Below, in pieces: positions 54,975-64,000 of a stretch of 64,000 bases of DNA. The translations under genes were made by a program, and so were the position numbers. The stretch's first letter is position 1, and each line of letters opens with the position of its first letter. The notes below the pieces were generated by a model that ran no database searches, was not told the origin of the DNA, and saw only the letters and a program-made list of their open reading frames with translations. Source of the stretch: Symsagittifera roscoffensis (lineage: Eukaryota > Xenacoelomorpha > Acoela > Convolutidae). The DNA lies in contig NC_087063.1 in the NCBI RefSeq assembly GCF_963678635.1, positions 1,092,287 to 1,156,286 of the forward strand, given 5' to 3'.

Positions 54975-57900
54975 TTTTATCCGAGTGTCAGGGAGAGTAG
55001 TCTTCAATAGATCATTCGATTAATTTTGCTATCGACATGTTTCAATTTTATCCGAGTGTCAGGGAGAGTAGTCTTCAATAGATCATTCGATTAATTTTGC
55101 TATCGACATGTTTCAATTTTATCCGAGTGTCAGGGAGAGTAGTCTTCAATAGATCATTCGATTAATTTTGCTATCGACATGTTTCAATTTTATCCGAGTG
55201 TCAGGGAGAGTAGTCTTCAATAGATCATTGGATTAATTTTGCTATCGACATGTTTCAATTTTATCCGAGTGTCAGGGAGAGTAGTCTTCAATAGATCATT
55301 CGATTAATTTTGCTATCGACATGTTTCAATTTTATCCGAGTGTCAGGGAGAGTAGTCTTCAATAGATCATTCGATTAATTTTGCTATCGACATGTTTCAA
55401 TTTTATCCGAGTGTCAGGGAGAGTAGTCTTCAATAGATCATTCGATTAATTTTGCTATCGACATGTTTCAATTTTATCCGAGTGTCAGGGAGAGTAGTCT
55501 TCAATAGATCATTCGATTAATTTTGCTATCGACATGTTTCAATTTTATCCGAGTGTCAGGGAGAGTAGTCTTCAATAGATCATTCGATTAATTTTGCTAT
55601 CGACATGTTTCAATTTTATCCGAGTGTCAGGGAGAGTAGTCTTCAATAGATCATTCGATTAATTTTGCTATCGACATGTTTCAATTTTATCCGAGTGTCA
55701 GGAAGAGTAGTCTTCAATAGATCATTCGATTAATTTTGCTATCGACATGTTTCAATTTTATCCGAGTGTCAGGGAGAGTAGTCTTCAATAGATCATTCGA
55801 TAATTTTGCTATCGACATGTTTCAATTTTATCCGAGTGTCAGGGAGAGTAGTCTTCAATATATCATTCGATTAATTTTGCTATCGACATGTTTCAATTTT
55901 ATCCGAGTGTCAGGAAGAGTAGTCTTCAATAGATCATTCGATTAATTTTGCTATCGACATGTTTCAATTTTATCCGAGTGTCAGGGAGAGTAGTCTTCAA
56001 TAGATCATTCGATTAATTTTGCTATCGACATGTTTCAATTTTATCCGAGTGTCAGGGAGAGTAGTCTTCAATAGATCATTCGATTAATTTTGCTATCGAC
56101 ATGTTTCAATTTTATCCGAGTGTCAGGGAGAGTAGTCTTCAATAGATCATTCGATTAATTTTGCTATCGACATGTTTCAATTTTATCCGAGTGTCAGGGA
56201 GAGTAGTCTTCAATAGATCATTCGATTAATTTTGCTATCGACATGTTTCAATTTTATCCGAGTGTCAGGGAGAGTAGTCTTCAATAGATCATTCGATTAA
56301 TTTTGCTATCGACATGTTTCAATTTTATCCGAGTGTCAGGGAGAGTAGTCTTCAATAGATCATTCGATTAATTTTGCTATCGACATGTTTCAATTTTATC
56401 CGAGTGTCAGGGAGAGTAGTCTTCAATAGATCATTCGATTAATTTTGCTATCGACATGTTTCAATTTTATCCGAGTGTCAGGGAGAGTAGTCTTCAATAG
56501 ATCATTCGATTAATTTTGCTATCGACATGTTTCAATTTTATCCGAGTGTCAGGGAGAGTAGTCTTCAATAGATCATTCGATTAATTTTGCTATCGACATG
56601 TTTCAATTTTATCCGAGTGTCAGGGAGAGTAGTCTTCAATAGATCATTCGATTAATTTTGCTATCGACATGTTTCAATTTTATCCGAGTGTCAGGGAGAG
56701 TAGTCTTCAATAGATCATTCGATAATTTTGCTATCGACATGTTTCAATTTTATCCGAGTGTCAGGGAGAGTAGTCTTCAATAGATCATTCGATTAATTTT
56801 GCTATCGACATGTTTCAATTTTATCCGAGTGTCAGGAAGAGTAGTCTTCAATAGATCATTCGATTAATTTAGCTATCGACATGTTTCAATTTTATCCGAG
56901 TGTCAGGGAGAGTAGTCTTCAATAGATCATTCGATTAATTTTGCTATCGACATGTTTCAATTTTATCCGAGTGTCAGGGAGAGTAGTCTTCAATAGATCA
57001 TTCGATTAATTTTGCTATCGACATGTTTCAATTTTATCCGAGTGTCAGGGAGAGTAGTCTTCAATAGATCATTCGATTAATTTTGCTATCGACATGTTTC
57101 AATTTTATCCGAGTGTCAGGGAGAGTAGTCTTCAATAGATCATTCGATTAATTTTGCTATCGAAATGTTTCAATTTTATCCGAGTGTCAGGGAGAGTAGT
57201 CTTCAATAGATCATTCGATTAATTTTGCTATCGACATGTTTCAATTTTATCCGAGTGTCAGGGAGAGTAGTCTTCAATAGATCATTCGATTAATTTTGCT
57301 ATCGACATGTTTCAATTTTATCCGAGTGTCAGGGAGAGTAGTCTTCAATAGATCATTCGATTAATTTTGCTATCGACATGTTTCAATTTTATCCGAGTGT
57401 CAGGGAGAGTAGTCTTCAATAGATCATTCGATTAATTTTGCTATCGACATGTTTCAATTTTATCCGAGTGTCAGGGAGAGTAGTCTTCAATAGATCATTC
57501 GATTAATTTTGCTATCGACATGTTTCAATTTTATCCGAGTGTCAGGGAGAGTAGTCTTCAATAGATCATTCGATTTATTTTGCTATCGACATGTTTCAAT
57601 TTTATCCGAGTGTCAGGGAGAGTAGTCTTCAATAGATCATTCGATAATTTTGCTATCGACATGTTTCAATTTTATCCGAGTGTCAGGGAGAGTAGTCTTC
57701 AATAGATCATTCGATTAATTTTGCTATCGACATGTTTCAATTTTATCCGAGTGTCAGGAAGAGTAGTCTTCAATAGATCATTCGATTAATTTTGCTATCG
57801 ACATGTTTCAATTTTATCCGAGTGTCAGGGAGAGTAGTCTTCAATAGATCATTCGATTAATTTTGCTATCGACATGTTTCAATTTTATCCGAGTGTCAGG

Positions 57901-60862
57901 GAGAGTAGTCTTCAATAGATCATTCGATTAATTTTGCTATCGACATGTTTCAATTTTATCCGAGTGTCAGGGAGAGTAGTCTTCAATAGATCATTCGATT
58001 AATTTTGCTATCGACATGTTTCAATTTTATCCGAGTGTCAGGGAGAGTAGTCTTCAATAGATCATTCGATTAATTTTGCTATCGACATGTTTCAATTTTA
58101 TCCGAGTGTCAGGGAGAGTAGTCTTCAATAGATCATTCGATTAATTTTGCTATCGACATGTTTCAATTTTATCCGAGTGTCAGGGAGAGTAGTCTTCAAT
58201 AGATCATTCGATTAATTTTGCTATCGACATGTTTCAATTTTATCCGAGTGTCAGGGAGAGTAGTCTTCAATAGATCATTCGATTAATTTTGCTATCGACA
58301 TGTTTCAATTTTATCCGAGTGTCAGGGAGAGTAGTCTTCAATAGATCATTCGATTAATTTTGCTATCGACATGTTCCAATTTTATCCGAGAGTCAGGGAG
58401 AGTAGTCTTCAATAGATCATTCGATTAATTTTGCTATCGACATGTTTCAATTTTATCCGAGAGTCAGGGAGAGTAGTCTTCAATAGATCATTCGATTAAT
58501 TTTGCTATCGACATGTTTCCAATTTTATCCGAGAGTCAGGGAGAGTAGTCTTCAATAGATCATTCGATTAATTTTGCTATCGACATGTTTCAATTTTATC
58601 CGAGAGTCAGGGAGAGTAGTCTTCAATAGATCATTCGATTAATTTTGCTATCGACATGTTCCAATTTTATCCGAGAGTCAGGGAGAGTAGTCTTCAATAG
58701 ATCATTCGATTAATTTTGCTATCGACATGTTCCAATTTTATCCGAGAGTCAGGGAGAGTAGTCTTCAATAGATCATTCGATTAATTTTGCTATCGACATG
58801 TTTCAATTTTATCCGAGTGTCAGGGAGAGTAGTCTTCAATAGATCATTCGATTAATTTTGCTATCGACATGTTTCAATTTTATCCGAGTGTCAGGGAGAG
58901 TAGTCTTCAATAGATCATTCGATTAATTTTGCTATCGACATGTTTCAATTTTATCCGAGTGTCAGGGAGAGTAGTCTTCAATAGATCATTCGATTAATTT
59001 TGCTATCGACATGTTTCAATTTTATCCGAGTGTCAGGGAGAGTAGTCTTCAATAGATCATTCGATTAATTTTGCTATCGACATGTTTCAATTTTATCCGA
59101 GTGTCAGGGAGAGTAGTCTTCAATAGATCATTCGATTAATTTTGCTATCGACATGTTTCAATTTTATCCGAGTGTCAGGAGAGTAGTCTTCAATAGATCA
59201 TTCGATTAATTTTGCTATCGACATGTTTCAATTTTATCCGAGTGTCAGGGAGAGTAGTCTTCAATAGATCATTCGATTAATTTTGCTATCGACATGTTTC
59301 AATTTTATCCGAGTGTCAGGGAGAGTAGTCTTCAATAGATCATTCGATTAATTTTGCTATCGACATGTTTCAATTTTATCCGAGTGTCAGGGAGAGTAGT
59401 CTTCAATAGATCATTCGATTAATTTTGCTATCGACATGTTTCAATTTTATCCGAGTGTCAGGGAGAGTAGTCTTCAATAGATCATTCGATTAATTTTGCT
59501 ATCGACATGTTTCAATTTTATCCGAGTGTCAGGGAGAGTAGTCTTCAATAGATCATTCGATTAATTTTGCTATCGACATGTTTCAATTTTATCCGAGTGT
59601 CAGGGAGAGTAGTCTTCAATAGATCATTCGATTAATTTTGCTATCGACATGTTCCAATTTTATCCGAGAGTCAGGGAGAGTAGTCTTCAATAGATCATTC
59701 GATTAATTTTGCTATCGACATGTTTCAATTTTATCCGAGAGTCAGGGAGAGTAGTCTTCAATAGATCATTCGATTAATTTTGCTATCGACATGTTCCAAT
59801 TTTATCCGAGAGTCAGGGAGAGTAGTCTTCAATAGATCATTCGATTAATTTTGCTATCGACATGTTTCAATTTTATCCGAGAGTCAGGGAGAGTAGTCTT
59901 CAATAGATCATTCGATTAATTTTGCTATCGACATGTTTCAATTTTATCCGAGAGTCAGGGAGAGTAGTCTTCAATAGATCATTCGATTAATTTTGCTATC
60001 GACATGTTTCCAATTTTATCCGAGTGTCAGGGAGAGTAGTCTTCAATAGATCATTCGATTAATTTTGCTATCGACATGTTTCAATTTTATCCGAGAGTCA
60101 GGGAGAGTAGTCTTCAATAGATCATTCGATTAATTTTGCTATCGACATGTTTCAATTTTATCCGAGAGTCAGGGAGAGTAGTCTTCAATAGATCATTCGA
60201 TTAATTTTGCTATCGACATGTTTCAATTTTATCCGAGTGTCAGGGAGAGTAGTCTTCAATAGATCATTCGATTAATTTTGCTATCGACAGTTCCAATTTT
60301 ATCCGAGTGTCAGGGAGAGTAGTCTTCAATAGATCATTCGATTAATTTTGCTATCGACATGTTTCAATTTTATCCGAGTGTCAGGGAGAGTAGTCTTCAA
60401 TAGATCATTCGATTAATTTTGCTATCGACATGTTTCAATTTTATCCGAGTGTCAGGGAGAGTAGTCTTCAATAGATCATTCGATTAATTTTGCTATCGAC
60501 ATGTTCCAATTTTATCCGAGTGTCAGGGAGAGTAGTCTTCAATAGATCATTCGATTAATTTTGCTATCGACATGTTTCAATTTTATCCGAGTGTCAGGGA
60601 GAGTAGTCTTCAATAGATCATTCGATTAATTTTGCTATCGACATGTTTCAATTTTATCCGAGTGTCAGGGAGAGTAGTCTTCAATAGATCATTCGATTAA
60701 TTTTGCTATCGACATGTTCCAATTTTATCCGAGTGTCAGGGAGAGTAGTCTTCAATAGATCATTCGATTAATTTTGCTATCGACATGTTTCAATTTTATC
60801 CGAGTGTCAGGGAGAGTAGTCTTCAATAGATCATTCGATTAATTTTGCTATCGACATGTTTC
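54975..60862 (+). repeat. Satellite 2: 71-bp tandem array, about 83 monomers
   Basis: A head-to-tail array with a 71-bp period; each monomer carries TTTTATCCGAGTGTCAGG, GATCATTCGATTAATTTTGC and GACATGTTTCAA. Rare 70-bp and 72-bp units occur. Variants GAGAGTC and TTCCAA cluster at 58370-58750 and 59650-60300. The array shows a 922-bp higher-order period. The open frame at 55736-55945 arises only from a 1-base deletion in one unit and is not a gene. Confidence 0.98.
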
Positions 60863-61023
60863 AGACGTATGAAAAAAATATTTGAAATGAAAATATGTTT
60901 TTGTAAGGATTTAAATTAAAAATACGGAGAACTTGAAATAGATTTCGAACGGTTATTATAAGTGTTGCTCGATCAGTGAAGTTAATTGTAGCTGACATGT
61001 TTTAGTCCATTTCTACTTGAATA
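60863..61023. other. Flank between satellite 2 and the GPCR-like gene
   Basis: AT-rich single-copy-looking DNA; nothing recognised apart from the polyadenylation signal just downstream. Confidence 0.5.
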
Positions 61024-61029
61024 TTTATT
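61024..61029 (-). terminator. Polyadenylation signal AATAAA of the GPCR-like gene
   Basis: The minus strand reads AATAAA 27 bases after the stop codon at 61056, the expected place for a short 3' UTR. Confidence 0.5.
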
Positions 61030-61055
61030 CATCTTGATTTTAAAGATAGATCTAT

Positions 61056-61265
61056 TCATCCATGCAATAGTTTCTTTTTGAATAGGTGGGAACGAATGCG
61101 TAAGAAAAGGGAAGAGAAAGACGAACATTTCAGAGAGTTGACATAAGACCACTTAGTTCTGTGCTGTGTTGCATGTGAGTTTGTTCCACAGGCGTATGAA
61201 ATGAAGGGTTCTCTGAATGATCGCAGAAGAACAATGAGCAGAATGGAGTTCACAAAAGCGTAGGA
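61056..61265 (-). CDS. GPCR-like terminal exon, end of helix 7 and cytoplasmic tail
   Basis: A pyrimidine-rich acceptor (GCTGTTGCTGCGTCAG) precedes 61265. It encodes 69 residues: hydrophobic helix end, RSFREPF, then a Ser/Lys/Arg-rich tail with several Cys. The same frame is open upstream to 61367, so an earlier acceptor is possible. Confidence 0.45.
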   Translation of the reverse strand, partial: SYAFVNSILLIVLLRSFREPFISYACGTNSHATQHRTKWSYVNSLKCSSFSSLFLRIRSHLFKKKLLHG

Positions 61266-62340
61266 CTGACGCAGCAACAGCAGAGCCAAATCTAGACTGA
61301 GCTCTTTTCTAGTTTTTTTTTGGTCCACACTATGTTTTAGGGATTGGAAAACCTTCATTCTCATATGCTGAGGTTTCTTATACTAGTAAAACACTTGAGC
61401 ACGTGACTGAAAACAGGAGACTAGATATCTTTGACCAAGTTAATATCCTTTCCCCCCCCCCAAAAAAAAAACAAAACAGTTAACTTTATCCGATTTCTTT
61501 CCTTCAAACAATCTTTCTTAATCTATTTCTGATGTGCAGCTGCCCATCAGATTTGTAGTAATTTTGTTATATATTTTTCATCATCCTATGAGTAATTTCA
61601 GAAGACAATCATTTTTCATAGAAAATTAGTTTTTCTGTTTTTCAAAGCTTTATTAACAATCGAATTCCACTAAAACTAGCTGAAAAAGTTTACTAAAAAA
61701 TTTTTTCGTAAGTTTTTAATAATAGTTCTTTCTCAAATAGAAGGAATTTTTAGTGCATTTTTTGTTTTTGATTACTGTTCTTTCCTTGTATAGCAGGTGG
61801 TGAACATTTTTGTTTCGCCTCTGTGTTGCAATGTTGCGGCTATGGTACTTATAGTTTTTTACTTTTTTTCATAGTTCTTTGGTTCATTGGAAAAGTTTCT
61901 GGGTTGATAAGTCAAAATTTGACAGAAGTAGTACCGACGGAGTTTTTGAGCCGGCCAATGTCCTATGTTCTCATCCTTTTAAATCGATATTATGCAAACG
62001 TTAAGTATATATGAAAATAAACTTGATGAAAACGTTAAATGATAATAAGCTTAAAAAACGGGCAAATTATCTACAGAAAAAAGAGCTCGCCTTTTTTCAA
62101 GCTGTCCACAAACTTTCTGTTCGCTTCACTTCCGAACAAGCTTTGATGAAGAAGACAGTAGCGAAGTAGCCTGTCTCGACACTATCCGATCTGCTTTTGT
62201 GAATAGCATGAGGAGTTACCAGAACCACCCAGGCTGCCCACAGCCCCAGGAAGGCAGTCGTCATAACTGGATTGGAGTAGAGTTCCATTCCCCCACCCCA
62301 AATATCAGTTTTCATATTTAGTAACCAGAGTATCCGCTCG
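61056..62340 (-). CDS. Probable rhodopsin-type GPCR, C-terminal two exons (5' part outside or not found)
   Basis: Exons 62340-62130 and 61265-61056 join in phase 0 across an 864-base GT..AG intron, giving about 139 residues to a stop. The first carries a hydrophobic segment with F-x3-W spacing like helix 6 (TTAFLGLWAAWVVLVTPHAI), though the usual Pro two residues after Trp is Ala. Then comes a loop and the start of a seventh helix (YFATVFFIKACSE). The second continues with FVNSILLIVLLRSFREPF. This resembles the NPxxY plus helix-8 region, with NS in place of NP and Leu in place of Tyr. An AATAAA signal lies 27 bases downstream. Upstream helices are not visible in the window. It could also be another membrane protein or a decaying gene. 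Confidence 0.45.
61266..62129 (-). other. Intron of the GPCR-like gene
   Basis: AT-rich. It holds a C10/A10 tract at about 61453-61473 and a diverged 3' end motif of the dispersed repeat at 61790-61827. Confidence 0.4.
61790..61827 (+). repeat. Diverged 3' end motif of the tRNA-derived repeat
   Basis: TAGCAGGTGGTG and GTTTCGCCTCTGTGTT match the family's 3' end; the hairpin is lost. Confidence 0.45.
62130..62340 (-). CDS. GPCR-like exon with helix 6 and start of helix 7
   Basis: The acceptor CTTCACAG precedes 62340. The frame is open for 70 codons after one leading base, ending at GAA before the donor GTGAAG. A Met/Gly-rich cytoplasmic stretch precedes the hydrophobic helix. Confidence 0.45.
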
Positions 62341-62979
62341 CTGTGAAGCTATCACGTGACATCCCACCGCGTGTGTTGGTTCGCCACAGTATTGATGAAT
62401 AAATCTATTACTACGTACGTATACTTTAGTTAAATAGGCTCGAGCTTGAAATTGTATTGCTGAGAGGAAATTTAGAGATTCACCACAGGAAATTCATGTG
62501 CCTATAAGCTTGAACAAACGACAGAAATTTCTGAACTGATTTTGAATTGAGAATTCAGGTGATAGTCTAATAATTTAGTAGTGTGTATAAAAAATTCAAA
62601 TCTTCGAAATATTGTTTTTTTTTGTTAATTTTGTTGTGGTATTATTCAATTTTGAAATACAACTTATAGTCGATTAAGGCCATTGCTAACGTTCTAAGCG
62701 TTCTTATAGGTTCTTTTCTATCACCGCACGCAAAAATAAGCTTAAATTTGAAAGAAAAATGTGTTTTTTTTGCCATTACAAGGCCAAACTGCACACGATA
62801 TTTGCACTTTTTAGTGCTTGTAGGTCAATGGAATCCAGAGACAACTTTTTCAACATTTTCCAAATTGTAAATGGATTCACTTACAGAGCTTCTGTGGATT
62901 TCCCGCGCACAAGTAACCGAAACGTAAACTTTGTCGGACCATTAGTTTTGTCGCGGCAACGAACGATTATAGTTAATTG

Positions 62980-63320
62980 TAGATTCCGCAAATGTAAGCA
63001 ATTCCGCAAAATTGTGATATATAATCATTTGTTGTAAGTGGATTGTGCAAACTAAGTGGATTCCGTAAATGAAAACAGCTTCCGTAGTTTATAGTGCAAT
63101 GAATTTATATTTAATGTTGAACTCCGCAAACTGATCTGGATTCCGCAAATTTTGTGCCAGATTCCTTACATTCGGCTGCTTTTGGAGCAATTTTGAGCGA
63201 AGCAACATTTAGCTATTTGTTTGTGGAAATCAAAGCAGCAGAAATCAAAGCACCAAAGAAAATTTGGCGTGTTGCGGATTCCGCGGTAAAGCTGTTTTCA
63301 CCCTGTTGCGGAATCCGCTT
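62980..63320. repeat. Cluster of ATTCCGCAAA-like words
   Basis: Close variants of GGATTCCGCAAA occur near 62982, 62999, 63041, 63058, 63121, 63139 and 63275, and in reverse orientation near 63306. Spacing is irregular. Confidence 0.6.
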
Positions 63321-63742
63321 ATATTTCCTAAAATGCACAATTTGGCTTCGCAATCGATTTTTTATTAAATAAGAAAGCGGAGCCATTGGCTAATGAACTT
63401 AGTCATTTGCTGAAAGTTTTGATAAAATTCTCAAGTAAATAAAAATTTCAACATTGTTAATGAAATTCTTTGAAATTAGCTAAAGAATTGAGTGAAAAAA
63501 ATAAGTATTCTTATTGGCTAAAATTACAAGAGAAACCATTGGCTCAGCAAACGAAGCACATGAATGGTAAAAACTCAGCAAAGATTTTGCGAAAAGTATG
63601 TTCAGAAGTTGCTTTCTGTTTGCTTTTCGGCTTGGGCTCTTCTCAACGATAATCAAAAGCTTACTCCCGTAACAATGTGGGGAAACAACCATGAGTATTT
63701 TTTCATGATATTTATATCAACAGCCTAGGGTGATCTGTTACA

Positions 63743-64000
63743 CTAGGTGGTAATTTTAAGTATAGTGCATGTATTCAATTTGAGAACCATACTGCTTAAT
63801 AGAGTCAATTAATGTTCAATCAATTGTGCATGCTTCTAAGATAGTTTTTGTAAGAACATTACTCCGCCAGATAAAATGTGATATAAAAGTTCAAATCTTA
63901 CACTTCTTTTCCCAAAGAATGCGGCTTTCAAAAAGAATTATAATTACTGTTCGAAGCATAGCAAAGCGATACAGCTAATTAACTTGAATCTGCCACCTAG
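63743..64000. mobile_element. Possible small inverted-repeat element cut by or ending at the window edge
   Basis: CTAGGTGGTAATTTTAAGT at 63743 is matched, on the other strand, by CTAGGTGGCAGATTCAAGT ending at 64000 (15 of 19). Whether the right end stops there cannot be seen. Confidence 0.35.

Larger units (their letters stand above)
62341..64000. other. Right-edge region, no supported exon
   Basis: AT-rich. It contains a cluster of ATTCCGCAAA-like words (62980-63320) and a possible small inverted-repeat element at the edge. Short open frames at 62759, 63154 and 63470 show no recognisable domain or splice support. Confidence 0.5.

Noticed and set aside
55736-55945. 69-codon frame in satellite 2
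   Set aside because: It exists only because one 70-bp unit shifts the frame; translation of tandem repeat.
25546-60862. CRISPR array
   Set aside because: Repeats are directly tandem with no unique spacers, and the host is an animal.
62759-63652. Plus-strand frames of 60-92 codons at the right edge
   Set aside because: No recognisable domain, no splice context, AT-rich composition like the surrounding DNA.

Overview
The window is animal nuclear DNA: AT-rich, with spliced genes bounded by GT..AG introns, an aquaporin, a GPCR-like receptor fragment, tRNA-derived dispersed repeats and two large satellite arrays. Nothing looks bacterial or viral. I cannot name the species or phylum from the sequence alone.

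Left part (1-25.5 kb). A plus-strand gene enters from the left edge already inside its coding region. Seven exons (984-1134, 3299-3404, 4382-4647, 4971-5051, 17276-17512, 18991-19318, 19726-22979) join with matching phases into 1473 codons without an internal stop. The protein has a helical N-terminal part and a long polar C-terminal tail with basic nuclear-localisation-like clusters. I do not recognise it. Its 12.2-kb intron holds a complete minus-strand aquaporin gene (exons 10807-10534, 9617-9424, 5947-5558; 285 aa). The introns carry many dispersed repeats: a tRNA-derived family with hairpin ends, a Tc1/mariner-like MITE, a 68-bp inverted repeat, a 45-bp motif present seven times, an (AT)32 tract, and a degenerate tandem repeat of about 171 bp that recurs downstream of the gene.

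Middle part (25.5-60.9 kb). Two tandem satellites lie back to back. The first has 151/150-bp monomers, about 193 copies over 29 kb. The second has 71-bp monomers, about 83 copies over 5.9 kb. A 268-bp spacer with an imperfect inverted repeat separates them. Both show higher-order repeat structure; in the 71-bp array two linked markers recur at exactly 922 bp. The many 61-codon open frames in the first array are a by-product of the repeat and are not annotated as genes.

Right part (60.9-64 kb). Two minus-strand exons (62340-62130 and 61265-61056), followed by an AATAAA signal, look like the C-terminal end of a rhodopsin-type GPCR whose upstream exons lie beyond or near the right edge. The satellite block therefore fills the space between two convergent genes. 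The genes show no shared pathway; the window is best read as two ordinary genes, one nested gene and a heterochromatin-like satellite block.
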